Positions 10,718-22,743 of a DNA stretch of 64,000 nucleotides are shown here, in pieces. Under the pieces are notes generated by a model. That model saw only the letters and a program-made list of their open reading frames with translations. It did not search any database and was not told where the DNA came from. Numbering within the stretch: the first letter of the stretch is position 1; every line of letters begins with the position of its first letter. The stretch is from Pseudisothecium myosuroides (lineage: Eukaryota > Streptophyta > Bryopsida > Hypnales > Lembophyllaceae): assembly GCA_951799445.1 (NCBI GenBank), contig OX637295.1, forward strand, positions 25,978,001-26,042,000, in the 5' to 3' direction. The position numbers and the translations under genes were made by a program.

Positions 10718-12785
10718 TGTTCTTCACTAAGAACTAAGAACTATTGCCTCATTTAATTTTTTCATGTTGACTTTCCATATAGAGAGCAAAGTTTGTTGCC
10801 TATGAGTCCAAATTAGCCCTTAAACATTCCAACATCCATCTTTTGATTAATGAAGAGTGTGCTTCAAGCCAATGTTTTGTCCACAATCATACCTTTGCAT
10901 TCATCCTAAGCAGTTCATGAATCTTTAAAAGGTTATTTTTCTTTATGATGAGTCAGAAACAATATAACTGGCAAAAAGGTGTTAAAATCCAAAAATGGAT
11001 CTAGGCAACAAAGGGTTACAAAACAAGGAAAAATGAACCTTTGACAACTCACTAAATTATCATGTCAAAGATGGAATATTGAAACACTTTGCAAAATAAT
11101 TGGTGGTGGCCAACTTTGTTTGATTAGAAAATGGTGACGCTTTTCAAGTTATTTATTAGAATGATTGTGAAGTCATCTGAATTGCAAGTGAAGATTATGA
11201 AGGAATTGGAGTGTGGTTAGTAAAAAACCTAAGAAAGTTATCCAAATTATCAAGTTGTCTCCACTACTGACAGCTTTGAAAGTAAGAGTATTTGAATGCA
11301 TGAAACTTGATTTTTGTGATGCAAAATGTTTGGAGATTGTAGGATGAGACCCTATTTATTCTAGAGGCCGCTACCTTGTTGATAGGCACTCAATCAGATA
11401 TGATTCAATTTTTGGACCTATAGGTGCATTATTTATTTCTAGAATCATCCATTAGACACTTTGTGTCCTAAATGTCGTTTTAGGTTTAACCATGGAAGGA
11501 CGCCAAAGATGTTTTGTGTCTTTTGGATGGTCAAACACGCTTTGAGAATGTTTAAGAATGGATGAATTTCAATTGTTTTTTATGTGTGCAACTTCTTTGA
11601 TGTTATATCCACACAATTGACTTTAGTTCAAGACATTTTAGTTGTTTTTTAATTTTATATGGAGATCCAAGTTTATAAAAAAAAAATGGTACACTATCTA
11701 GTACATGTATTTCAATACTTTGAGCATTTTTTTCTTCAATACTTGATTTTGACATTCAAAACAATTTCTTTTGCTTTTGAGCCAAACTAACAAAAATAAA
11801 GCTTCAATTAAATAATATATAAATTTCAATTCTATATTTTTACTACATGAACTATTTGTTATCTATAAAAGACATAAATTTTAATTAATTTAGATGAAAC
11901 CTAAAGGCTCAAGTCAAATGAAGCCAAATTAAACTCTATACTTTGTTTTGTTCAATTTTTTGCTTGTAGTTGCAAAATGAATTTGTTAAGGCTCCAATAC
12001 CTTAAGACATATTTAAAATTCAAAGATTGCAACTAATCTAATATAATCTATTTCACCTTGTCCAAGGAACAAAGAAAAAGATGTTTTACATTAAGTAGAT
12101 ACCTCATTCAAATAGCAACTTAGTGCTACTAGGGGCACAACCTTTAGTAGTGAAGTTGCTTGTTTCTCATGGGACTTTCCAAATTTGATGAATTTAATTG
12201 ACAGCAACTTTCAACCTCCTTATCTCATATTTTATATCTCCAATGCATCAATTTCTAAAATATTGAATCCGAGGGAATACAACCGAGGATACAATCAAGG
12301 TAGAAACACCAAAAAGCAACATTTTTTGGATCCTACTATCTCTAAGGTCAAATGACCTCCAAAATAAGGTGAGATCATTAGCAAGTTCAAGAGAAATGCA
12401 TCCCCAATGGATTTGTAATTATTTGACGTTTTTGTAATATTTTACAAATTTTCAAAGTTGAGAACACATGATAGCTTATATATAACATTAGATTAACCTT
12501 GAATAAACATCCTTGAATCACCAAATCTCTGAACTTTCACTTGGTGATTCAAGAAACTTCTCACCTCTCATTGGTTGCTTTTGAAAGGCTGTGGTACTTT
12601 TGAGGCATGAAAGTGTTTATTTAAGGCTATTTTTCAAGGTGTTGGAGAGCAAAAAATGTTGCAATTAGATGTTTCTATCTTAGTCTTGAATGGTAGGATG
12701 GACACCACCAATTACCCAACATCACTTATTGATAGAAAGTCAAAGTAAAAACACAAATGAGCTTGACCACAAGCATATTAATAAC
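10718..12785. other. Gene-free AT-rich stretch
   Basis: About 2 kb with no protein frame above background and no RNA gene or element ends that I can support. Confidence 0.5.
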
Positions 12786-12985
12786 TATGTCCTATGCCGT
12801 TGTCACAATATAATAAAATAAAAATAAAAGTAATTTTATTTCATTTTATAATTCATCCTTCTAAATTGAGAGCTTTCCAACAATACCAAGAATGCAGCCA
12901 ATTAGGGGACACATGGTTCCAAAGACCTCACCATAACAAACAAAACAAACAAACAAAAACAAAGCAAACAAACTCATTTAAACCC
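12786..12985. repeat. Dispersed repeat (CCTATGCCGTTG...) copy 1
   Basis: This block contains CCTATGCCGTTGTCAC, then ATAAAAGTAATTTT, then a TTCCAACA-TACCAAGAATGCAGCCAATTA stretch and an A/C-rich AACAAAACAAACAAAC tail. Related blocks lie at about 44345-44575 and, partly, 47118-47205. The terminal structure is not clear, so the element class is unknown. Confidence 0.45.
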
Positions 12986-13030
12986 TTAAAGAACACAACA
13001 ATTGTTTTTCAACCTATAAATGGCAAAGAA

Positions 13031-13196
13031 TCCTTTTATATAGGACAAAAGTGCAACTATTCATCCTCATAATTTTGTGTGAAAAGGGAGGTCTTGTAGA
13101 GTAGTTTGACTTCCAAAGAGTGCTTTTGGATTTTTTTAAAGCCAGTGATTCTCACGGTACCAAAAGGGATGATTTCCACGGCCACCATATACATAA
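13031..13196. mobile_element. TTAA-family 230-bp MITE, partial copy
   Basis: Shares with 30967-31196 and 37589-37816 the internal phrases ATAGGACAAAAGTGCAACTA-like, TTCATCCT, GAAAAGGGAGGTCTTGTA, TTTGACTTCC and TGATTTCCACGGCCACC. The outer ends with TTAA are not clear here. A minus-strand frame crossing it (13057-13437) is a by-product and not a gene. Confidence 0.5.
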
Positions 13197-13634
13197 AAGT
13201 TATAGCCATGTACTGCTGTATGTTTTGAAAGTCAAGTTGTACAAGGGTTTGGAAAAGCGTGTCAGATAGTCGGCACCCCTTCCATTCAATACATTTCTCC
13301 AGTCCTGCACCATGATCTCTCGTAAGCTTATATTCCACTGTCGCTGGTTCCGTGGTTTGCAAAGCAAACACAAGTCCTGTCAGCTGCTGTAAAATTAATG
13401 AATTGCGGACCCACTCTAAGCTTAAGGTGGAGTACAATTCTAGTGTTTTCGATGTCTGCTGTCATCGGGAACAGAATTTGGTGGCGGCGGGTACATTGAA
13501 TAACCCATATGCAAGAGTAAAATATTGTGTTTCACTGCTGTGGCGTGGCGTGGAATTTCACTCTGCACCTTGGGAGACGGTTTCTGCTGTGTCGCTGAGA
13601 AATGTCGACTGGTGTTTTGTTTCATTATCAAAAT

Positions 13635-15700
13635 TTATGGCAGTCCAGCCACTCGGGAAGTCCGGATGCCGACACTGCTCTTCCATAGAATCAAGATCGA
13701 GTGCGCATCACGCTCCTCCGTAGTAACTCAACGTGGCAATAGTGCAGTACTACCCCAAGTTAGCTTTGCAAAGAAGTCAACAACTAAGCCCGATGAGATG
13801 CATGACTGCAGCAAAAAAAGTGTTGACGAAGTCATCGTCTTTAGCAAAATGTGGCCCTGCTGGTTTTCTCGGACATTGGCATCTCTGGAACGACCTAGTT
13901 CAGCATTCATCAATTCTCCTGGTGATGGATCCAGTTAGGAACTTTGGTAGGAGAGCTTCCTTCAAACAGAGCCTCATCCAGTCCATGCCATACCATTGCT
14001 GGGCTAGATTATGAACAATTTTGTGCATTTCTTTTGTTGCTGAATTCAGATTTGATAGGAGCAAGAGTGCGAGAGTTCTTTCCTTCTCAGAGATGAAAAT
14101 TGTCGGTAACTATATCACTGAGACTGACGTAGCCATGGAGCTTTGCACGAAGGTGCAAGTGGAGGAGTATGTTATCCATGTCGTAGGATCCAGCAATTTC
14201 TACACCCACCTTCAATTCTCCCTTCTGGCCAGCACATGGTTCCCTCGCCCTTTGGGAGTGTGTCTGTGGAGTGCATTGCATATGCTACTTGTGCTATACG
14301 AGGCTCTCATGCTTATCGTCTTATTACCCATCGTTTTCGTGCTTGCAGTTCTAATCGATGCTTTCATTGTGGCTCAAGCATTCGTCACGGTGTTGTTCTT
14401 ACCCTGCGCTATCATTGGTGCATTCCTGGGCGTAAGCATCGCTGTTGCCCTCGGTTGGCTATGGCTGTTGATCACCTGCCAGTGCTGCACAATGCCTGGG
14501 CGGGCACCAGGGCAAGGCTTGGGACACTACATCTTCACCAGGCATTGTGGAACTGTAGGGCCAGGAGCAGCCGCTGCTGACGGACCCTTTGCCTTTCTTA
14601 ATTTGGATTGCAGGGCTTCTATCACTCGAGCGTTTGTAAACCATGTAATCCTAGTGTCGTTTCCCTATCGGAGAGCACAGTTGGGGGACTTGTGTCGAGA
14701 GATTGTGCCCTGGTACGACATCATAGTCATTTGAGTAGGCTTGACGGCAAACAGTTTCATTGTCTTGCAAGATTTGGGACTGTAATTTGTTCAAAACACA
14801 CTTGTAAACCAGTATCTGATGGAGATACGGTCTAGCTTTGCTTAGGTAGTAAGTCCTGCAGGCGTTCTCGAGTTCTCGAGTGTAAACGACCACTGACAGA
14901 GAGTCCAATTGACGCCTTGACACCGGAAGTAGTCCTTGGAAGTGGCACTTAGGGCTAAGTACTGCAGGGATTTCTGCCGACTATGGATTTTGCCCTTCCA
15001 ATAGTCTAAAACACTGCACACTAGTAGCGGCATCACGGCAACTACCCTTGAAAGTCCGGTTGAAGCTTTGACACATTGAGACAGCAAAGGAGGCGAGGGA
15101 TTCACAAATGGCAATCGAAAATTGTGCTTCGGTTCAAGAGACCAAGCATTCTTGATTTGCTGGGAGAAGCGCAGATAGGAGCAGGAGCTCAATGTTCGGA
15201 AGTTTGATTGTTTAGTTGCCATGGAGGCAGGGGAATAGCAGCACAATTGGAAATACCGAAGTACAAGGCATCGAGTGAACTTTCTTAATTGTAGATGTTC
15301 GTAGAGTTTTATATATGCAGTTGTTTGCGAACTATCATGCAAAAAACTTGGTTTTCAGTGAAGTTGAAGTTTAATTTAGAGATTATCTTGATGACATGAC
15401 ATGGTGTGGAGTTTAAGCATGGAGAAGCTTGTTTCAGTTTGGGAAGTCAGAGGTCGGTCAGTTGTCCATTGCTCTATCAATTGCGCTGATTTTGATTGCA
15501 ATTGAGATTTGGAAATTGGAGCTTAGAAATGAGAGTCAGGGTGGATCTATTACCTTGAGAGTTCAGGGCAGTGCAGTGTGCAGTCGTCCACTTGCTGGAT
15601 TGTGAGCTTTCTGTAACTGGTTAGAATTATGACATCGTGTCACAAATTGGCTGCTTAAGAGTAAGTTGGAAATCCTAACTTAACCCCTTTAGCAGGTTGG
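13635..15700 (+). repeat. Gene unit 4 of the four-copy family
   Basis: Complete unit closely matching unit 3: the start block ATGGCAGTCCAGCCACTCGG, the upstream segment, the leader, CDS 14135-14734 and a long 3' segment. It carries a small local duplication (TTCTCGAG repeated at 14862-14880). The 3' frame open in unit 3 at 8578 is closed by a stop here, which argues that the 3' segment is untranslated. Confidence 0.6.
14135..14734 (+). CDS. Small multi-pass membrane protein, family unknown, paralogue 3
   Basis: 199 residues counting from the ATG at 14135. An in-frame ATG at 14021 would add 38 residues, but only the 14135 start sits in the GCCATGG context and matches the starts of both paralogues. 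The N-terminus (KVQVEEYVIHVVGSSNFYTH, LASTWFPRPLGVCLWSALH) and C-terminus (FPYRR, LCREIVPWYDIIVI) are conserved. The membrane part (about 42-118) is hydrophobic but differs in sequence from paralogue 2, and the linker is longer and Gly/Ala-rich (GPGAAAADG). Three or more membrane helices are likely. Function unknown. It could be a lineage-specific secreted or membrane family, and no similarity to a named domain was recognised. Confidence 0.7.
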   Translation: MELCTKVQVEEYVIHVVGSSNFYTHLQFSLLASTWFPRPLGVCLWSALHMLLVLYEALMLIVLLPIVFVLAVLIDAFIVAQAFVTVLFLPCAIIGAFLGVSIAVALGWLWLLITCQCCTMPGRAPGQGLGHYIFTRHCGTVGPGAAAADGPFAFLNLDCRASITRAFVNHVILVSFPYRRAQLGDLCREIVPWYDIIVI

Positions 15701-16143
15701 ACTTTAGAATACAAGCGGATCCCGGGCCGTATTTTGTGGCCAGTTTGTACTCAAAGCAGTATTTCATGCTTTATGAAGCAGCTTTTCAAGCCCAGTTTCC
15801 TCGCTTGAGTTCCAAGGAGAGGCTAGTATAGGGTAGCAAAATGTATGGACATACTCTGATGGCCAAAATTTGTAAGAATATAAGTATGGATCAAGTTTGG
15901 GCAAGATATTCTATCGAGGTTCTTGGAATCGCCATTTGGTACTTCTCGCATGTGATGATTGAGCAGGACTGCTGTGTCAGAACAAAGCGGGGCAATGTGA
16001 AGGCATATAACCTTCAGCGTGACGAGAGAGCCCAACTGCCTGGTTATAACTCACATGGAAATAACTGCGTGGTTACAAGGAAATAATTCATAGGGAAATA
16101 ATTTCGCCCCAGGATGACAAGCGTAGTAGGACTCTATTCTTAC

Positions 16144-17391
16144 ATCGTATCTTCTTTGGTTCAGGTGGTTCTCCAAGTGCTCAAGTTGAGCTCTGCAATC
16201 AATATCCCAGTTTCTAGAACTCATCGTCAGAATTTTGTGCATAGATGCATCTTAGCAAACAAAGACAAACCTAACACGAAAAGGATGCCCATTCATGTGC
16301 TGCAAGTGTGACAGACATCCTCAGATTTCTCCAATCATGGCTGCATCAAGCATGAAGCGGATTGAATTTCAAATTGGACAGAGCGCTTACTCTTTAAGTT
16401 TTTCTTGGCTCCTCTTCAGCATCTTCCTCTCGATCTTTTTATCTCGGTCAAATATTTATGCTTTGATCTGCTTCACAATGCAAGTGTATCAATCGACAAT
16501 TCTAGGAATAAGCTCGGCATCCTCACTTCTTATATGAAAGTCAGTCCCTCGCTCCCTCAGTACACTTACATTTCCTTCCATCAGACGCATGCGTTTGCGG
16601 TTCTTGGTATCCTTTTGGATCCAGTCAATTCTGGCCTTGGACTCCTGCTCTTTCTTCTGCATAGCCAGTTGTTCTTGCCATAAGCGAGTATGACTCACAG
16701 ACAGCTGGATTGCGGTACCCTTCTGCGGTTCCAAGTCTTGATTGTCGTAGCGGAGCTTGTCGAAAGGCCCGATCTGAAATCACCCAAAACAACTGCGGGT
16801 TAGAGGTCGCTTTTGATCTCTCTTTCTACCACTACGCCTATGACCAAGTTCAGCAACCTTGAAAACGACCTATTCGGATTTTGTGTCGACGATACTAATG
16901 GTACTTGCCCTGTCATTCACGGAGAGAAGGAGCATTTTCTCGCCCATATCTCTTTGTAATCTGCACTTCCGTTGCTCTTGCCAGTACTGCTCATACTCCG
17001 TGCTGTTGATCTTCCTGTTCATACTGTTGCGATCAAACCACTTGTGTAAGACGTCGGAAACTATTCAAATTTATTGCGGGAACTAATCAAATCTATTGCC
17101 GAAACAGAAGCATAGAGTGAAAGAGATCCTGCCTTACTCAATTACTTCTTCGGATTTCTTCATGGAATTGATTTTTGCAAGCTCCCATTGCTCTGCCACC
17201 CGTTCAGATTACCATCAGAACGTCTACAATGATGATCGAGCATTAGACACGAATTTCTACTACAGAGTTGAGGCTACACACAGAATTGTGAAGATTTGAG
17301 GCTACACACCAAATGGCTCCTTGGCTATCTCTTGTTTGAGTTGGTACTCAATCTCGCCTTTCACTTGCTTGTCCAGGGCTTCCTTATCCAC
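16144..17391 (-). CDS. RIB43A-like coiled-coil protein, partial gene model
   Basis: Minus-strand exons inferred from splice signals and protein likeness: about 17310-17391 (VDKEALDKQVKGEIEYQLKQ), 17146-17192 (QWELAKINSMKKSEE), 16921-17023 (INSTEYEQYWQEQRKCRLQR), 16570-16773 (begins IGPFDKLRYDNQDLEPQ, ends RMRLMEGN before a GTAAGTG donor), and one ending at 16144 (QLEHLENHLNQRRYD before GTAAGA). The order and the motifs 'VD-EAL--QV' and 'GP---L----DL' followed by W-QQ/KEQ-rich helix fit the RIB43A family, a protein inside ciliary doublet microtubules. A plant with such a gene would be expected to make swimming sperm. Phase fits between exons 1-2 and 3-4 but not at every junction, and the two termini were not found, so it may be a decaying copy. 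Another flagellar coiled-coil protein is possible. Confidence 0.4.
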
Positions 17392-17791
17392 CTGGTATAT
17401 GGCCAGAGCATGAGATCGAGTTGAATCTCTCGTGATAGAACGATCGTGAGCAAAACAAGGCTAATCGACTATTACACTGGAATCGGTACATGAAATGATT
17501 CAAGTGATGGGCGTAAAATCGGAGTCGCAATTTTATACTCAAGGTTTCCGAGAATCCATTTCCTCTGTTTTGCCATGTCAAATTGGTGTACTCGCGAAAA
17601 TTCCCGAGTGCCAAGCACGCATTGGAGCCGCAAGTGCAACATTCTTCACTCTCAGTGTTCTATCTAAACCCTGACGTTGCAATGCAATGCAACTTTCATT
17701 GACCAGCTTAGCCTGTCCGAGAATCACTGTAGCTAGTGCACCTAGCACCATGCATATTCCATCCATCTCCAAAATACAAGATGAATTCAAA

Positions 17792-18998
17792 ATTCCAAAA
17801 TAGATATAAATTACACATTATGCAGCATCAACAACATTGCCATCAAATACATCACACACATTCTCAATCACTAAAGGAAACTAAAAAACAACCAATCTTT
17901 CTTTACAAAATTTTATACCTCAATTAAAAATACCTACATTCTAAACAATAACTTTATCATCAACATTTCAACCTACAAATTAGCACTTCTATACATGTAG
18001 GTAGTATAGAGTCTCTCCTATAAAAAAAACTCTTCATATATGCCAATTTTAGAATGGTTGGTATTAATTCTCTCTCTCTCTCCTTGTGGAGGGGGCCTAT
18101 AGTCTTGGTGTCACTCTGAACCTCCAATGACCCAAGCGACCATTTTTTGATCGTGCCCTTCTTTTTGAGCTTTCCATTCTTAAATTTTGAATTTTTGTAA
18201 AAATGATTTTATTTCTAAAAAATGGATTATGTTAAGAATCCAATGGCAATTTTTTCATCAAACTCCAAGTTAAACTTGCCTTGTGAAATTTTCAAAGTTT
18301 AGTGGCGTATTGTAGTTTACAAGGCATTTTTTGGATTCAATTTGGGCATAGACAAAAAAGTTAGCCAACCGCAATGTGATTCTTGTCTACCTCAAAAGTC
18401 AAATCCACCTCAAAAAGGGAAGATCCAAGGATTCAAGAAGAAGACAAGTGTCCCATTCTTTTTTATCCTTACAAATACTACTACATACTCTCATTTCAAT
18501 GACCACTGTGCATTGCAAGCCCCACCATGAATTGAAAAATGCTTGGAATGTTGTGAAATTTCACATGTACATTTTCAACTCTCTTATCTTAGTTTCATTG
18601 AGCACAAAAGGCATCATTTTGAAATATTCTCACAAAGAATATGCTCCTTCAAAGTACGTTGCCCTGTATTTCCATTGATCCAAATTAAAACTTCAAATTT
18701 AAATATCTCCTAAACCATACAATCAAATAATCTATATTTTTTTGAGGTTCTCATTCTCAATGTGAACTTCAAGATCCTGCGGTTATATTCTATCCAATTT
18801 TTAAGAAAAAATGAGCAAAAAAATATTACTCAAGTTCTTGACAGTTTTGGCCCCTCTTAAAAGTACCCTACCCTCGAGTCATGAGAGTCAATTTATGCCA
18901 ACCTTGACATAAAGTTAGAGTTATTTCTCTCTCCTATCCCCAATATGACATTTCTTTTCAAATGAAAAACCTTGCAAGCTTCAAGTCTTCGACCCTGT
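17792..18998. other. Gene-free stretch
   Basis: AT-rich sequence with a short CT run near 18068-18085. The overlapping frames at 18342-18678 are low in complexity and not supported as genes. Confidence 0.5.
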
Positions 18999-19217
18999 TA
19001 ACCCTTGAATGTCGGACTGGTGACCATGGAAATCATCCGTTTTGACATCATATGACATCTTCTTAGAAAAAATCAAAAGTGCTCAGTGGAGGTCAAACTA
19101 CTATTCAAGCTCTCCCCTTTCCACACAAAATTTCAAGGATGAATAGTTGCACTTTTGTCCTACACAGGAGATTTTCTTGTCATTCATCGACCGCAAAACG
19201 TCCTCTTCGACATTTAA
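18999..19217. mobile_element. TTAA-family 230-bp MITE, inverted copy
   Basis: Reverse-orientation copy of the 30967-31196 element: GGAAATCATCC, AAAAGTGCTCA, CCTTTCCACACAAAATTTCAAGG-like and CTTGTCATTCATCGACCGC segments occur in inverse order. The left edge is TTAACCCTTGAATGTCGGAC and the right edge falls at a TTAA near 19214-19217. No coding content. Confidence 0.55.
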
Positions 19218-19977
19218 CCCTGGAACGCTGCGGACACCATTCCGTGGCGTTCCAATGACAATACTGTGGAGATAGAAAGGGCTTTAAACCATTTTTTCAT
19301 CTTCCTTATTCTTGTAGACCTTTGATGTTGGGTTATGAAGAGTATCCAATTGAGTTTGTAGTCTTTCTAAGGATTGTCTTCACATAAATGAGAAGTTATT
19401 AAAAAAAACGGATCACAAAATATGCTATTTTAGTGTATTTTGGGAAGTTGTTACTCTGTGCTCTAAATCTGAAATTTCTCCACAAAAATGATATTTTTTG
19501 AGTTTGAGCCCAACTAACAAAATGAAGTCATCTACTCTAGTTTCTACTGCAATTTGAATTTTGAAAAAATTTCTAATATTGAATATTTAATTGCAATTTG
19601 AACTTTGAGTGTATTTATAATGTCTATTATATTCTATTTATAGAATGACACGGAAATTGAATTTACACCAAGATGCTTGTTGTTGTAATATACACATAGT
19701 GAATTTTTCAGATTTTTTGAAATAATTTTCTATTTAATATGATTTTTCTTCACTTTTTCTTCAAAAATTCTCAAAAAAATCAATTTTCCACAAAAAAATC
19801 TAAATTTTTTGAGAAGTAAAGAAGACACATAATTTCATCTCTGAAAAATAAATATAAATTTTTTCATACATATCTAGTTGCAAAATGGCAACAAATTGAG
19901 TCCTGGGGAGTGAGGTTTAAAATCAGTGGTCATGGGTCCGTCATTTAGGGGTGAAGTGTTAAAGGGATATGGCTTGA

Positions 19978-20170
19978 GCTGGGCACCACCGTCGTGTGGT
20001 CAATTTGGAACGATGTGGTCCAACGGAACGACATGGTCCTCAATAATTGTCCATGGTCCATCCACTCTTTGGTGGAATACATTTGGAGCGACCTTATTGA
20101 TTATATGAGAGTTGAGTGGCCAACATCTATAGTTCATAGAGGCGCCTCCACGTTACTCATCGCAAGCTGA
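19978..20170 (+). pseudogene. LINE-like (non-LTR retrotransposon) relic
   Basis: One forward frame reads roughly VVWSIWNDVVQRNDMVLNN, then CPWSIHSLVEYIWSDLIDYMRVEW, and stops at about 20170. The W-IW---RN--V-N pattern followed by spaced tryptophans resembles the C-terminal region downstream of reverse transcriptase in plant LINEs. The piece is short, has no flanking domains and ends in a stop, so it is a fragment at best. The family assignment is by pattern recollection only. Confidence 0.3.
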
Positions 20171-20494
20171 TGGCCTCATTCGCAATCCGTAGGTACAAAG
20201 ATTATATGTTTGCAGTGCTGGAGGTAGAGCAACCGCGATGGAGGGCTTCCGCCCTGTCAACGACTTCGTTTTTCAGCCTTTTTTAGCGACCTCATCGGGG
20301 TGGTGGATCGGGAATTGACTAACGTTTAGCCGTGAAAGGCCTCACAGCATCTCCCTATGCTACGCCTCCCAAAGAGTTCCTTTGTCCGTCTGCTTCTGAT
20401 TTGTCATTTAGTTTTTGCTTTGTCCCAATCGTTAAGCACTCGGAGGCGCTGTCCTATACAAAAATGGACTCCATTGTGGAGCATAAAGCTTATA

Positions 20495-20553
20495 TAACAG
20501 TGCCTGGCACTAGTTACAGCGTTGGGCACTCGTTATAGTGCCAGGCACTGTTA
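20495..20553. repeat. Perfect 18-bp-arm hairpin
   Basis: The left arm TAACAGTGCCTGGCACTA and right arm TAGTGCCAGGCACTGTTA are exact inverses separated by about 23 bases. Each arm also contains the smaller palindrome GTGCC(T/A)GGCAC. It may be a small inverted-repeat element or a structured transcript. Confidence 0.6.
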
Positions 20554-20784
20554 CCAGTTATGAATTTTTTTTTTCGGGCAGTTGGGCTGTTTCATTGTGT
20601 AAACTTTTCCAGATCAGTTGGTATGACTGTTTGGCAGAGATTAATAGGAGTTAAGTCTAAAAACAGATAAATTCAGCCTCTTGCTCAACTTGTAAAAAAA
20701 CTGCTCTTGAATCTAAAACCTAATTTCAAATGCCAAGCAAATTTTTTTATTTTATTGTTGGGCTGCCCGACTGCTTAACGCAGC

Positions 20785-20887
20785 GGGAGGCATGGTCCCG
20801 CGGGCAATTCAGCCAGGGACGTCACCTGCCCTCGGCCTCGAGGCAGGTGACGTCCCAGGCTGAAATGCCCGCGGGACCATGCCTCCC
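20785..20887. repeat. GC-rich 46-bp-arm hairpin
   Basis: The arms run from about 20785-20830 and 20842-20887. Left-arm key stretches GGGAGGCATGGTCCCGCGGG and GGGACGTCACCTGCC are matched exactly by the right arm in inverse, with only two mispairs that I can see and a loop of about 11 bases (CTCGGCCTCGA). It is strongly GC-rich inside AT-rich DNA. A transcript would form a long stem like a small-RNA precursor. A recent inverted repeat is the alternative. Confidence 0.7.
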
Positions 20888-20899
20888 ACTATACATCCC

Positions 20900-22590
20900 C
20901 GCCCCGCCACCAGAGAAAAAATAATTTGGCTATAGAATGGCAAAAAGCCATGAACTTTTTTGCCAAAAACCTTCAAATTTAAAAAAATCTCATATGAAAT
21001 CACAAGATTGTGGATGAAAACATAATTATAGACATGTGATATATGCTAATGTGATATTTTCTATTCAATATGTAGATGAATGCTGAAATTTGGAGCACCA
21101 CTATAATATTTTACATCGTTACTTTGGCACTTTATAAAAAGTGAAAAAAAAGACCTCCAAGCCACTTCTGGCTAGCAAATTTGTACTTTGCCTTCAATTG
21201 ACAATGAAATTTTGTTTCATTTGTTTTAAAAAAAAACAAAAAAAACAAGAGGACGTTAAACCTGTCTCACAAAGTGAAACCAGTTGAATGAAAACGCTGG
21301 AATTTTACCCTTGGGGAAAATGCAAGAAATTTTCATTTCTCACACATAAATTTTTTTGCAAATTCAAATTCATAATTGCAATCAGAGACCCCAAATTAGA
21401 TGGAAGAGTGACTAGTAGTCTAGGGTCATTGCAAGAAAGACCGGTCCTATTTACTAATCACAAAGAGAGTGACCCTCTTGTCATTTGCTATAATTTTTGA
21501 AGCAAAAGTCCAATGAACATGAAATTTTTATTGAATATGTCTAACTTGATGTTAATCAGATCCCTTATTTTTTAGAGTTAAAAAAAATCATTTTATATTT
21601 AAAAATCATTTTTATTAATTTGTTAAAATGTAAGGTTTAGGGATTTTTACTACGTTAGGAGTTCTTAAATTTAATGATCTGAAGCTGAAATTTTCATGGT
21701 CTATTTGCATAATAGGAAAGCATATTCTTACAAAAAAAATCTAAAAATATATTATTTTGTGTCCTCCACATGAGTGCAAACAACGCTCCCATTGCGCGCA
21801 ATTTCTGAACAATGAAGATGGTTCTAAGATCAATCTTTTGATGAATCTCATCATTATGACCTCTTACCAAATGAACAATTTTTAGTTTTTTTTTAAAATT
21901 TCTTTTCCTATTTTTTACAAATTAAAATGTAAAACTTCAGTGCCAGTACCTATTTTCTTGAGCTTTTGCACTTTTTTAGTTCTCCTACTTAGAGAATTTC
22001 TCTATACTTTTTATTCTTAGGATACCTTCTTCTTAAAGGTGTATACATTAAACATTTTTTTTAATATTTTTTAAAAATTGATTTTCTAATTTTAAAGTAC
22101 TCCTGAAAGAAAAAATGAGTACTGTGGAAAAAACTACACTTTTTGAATGCTCTTTCTTGCAACAACCATAACACTGCTAACGGGGCTGATCGCTTTCCCT
22201 TGGAGGAGGGATCATTCCTCCCTATATACCTGGGATTCAGTTCAATTTAAATGGGAAGATTGCTATTGGCTCATTCTGAGCAGAGAAGTGACAAGCGGGA
22301 AGCTTACCATTGGTAGGGGGTATTGGTGAGCCACATGGCCACTCCAAATTGGGTGTATTGATTGGCTACAATATGTAACAGTATGCAAACCAATGATGGA
22401 GAATCCACGATTGGGGGGAGCAAAAGGGACCCCCAAAACGTTGGTATACAATGTTATGACCCTCTAGGACAAAATCGGCACAAAACAAGGGGCTCTTTTT
22501 TTACATTTACCCCCCAATTTCTGCGTTTTCACCCAACCGGTCTCACTTCGTGGGACCGGTTTAAGTAACGTCCTGCAAGAAAAACGTGCA
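20900..22590. other. Gene-free stretch with dispersed repeat traces
   Basis: AT-rich sequence without a supported gene. Parts at 21290-21410 and 22465-22520 resemble 1520-1680 (for example AATCAGAG-CCCCAAATTAG and GGCACAAAA-AGGGG-C-TTTTTTTACATT-ACCC), so a dispersed repeat of unknown class has copies in both places. Confidence 0.4.
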
Positions 22591-22737
22591 AGCTGCCTTC
22601 AAATTCCGTACACGCTGACAGCTCGAGAAAGCCAAGCTGTCTAGCCACGGGAGCGGCGCTGATCATCCTTATCCAGGCCTGACCCCACGGGCACCGACGC
22701 CCACCATCACCCGCGACCTATTCCCATTCACCCCTGC

Positions 22738-22743
22738 CACGTG
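22738..22743. promoter_or_regulatory. G-box (CACGTG) upstream of PHO1 homologue
   Basis: CCACGTGTCC sits in a GC-richer stretch (22600-23500) that precedes the PHO1 start by about 1 kb. CACGTG is the binding core for plant bZIP and bHLH factors. I did not find the phosphate-response P1BS site (GNATATNC) close to the gene. Use in vivo is inference. Confidence 0.35.

Noticed and set aside
13057..13437. 126-residue minus-strand frame
   Set aside because: Half of it lies in a dispersed MITE and the rest has no recognisable protein features.
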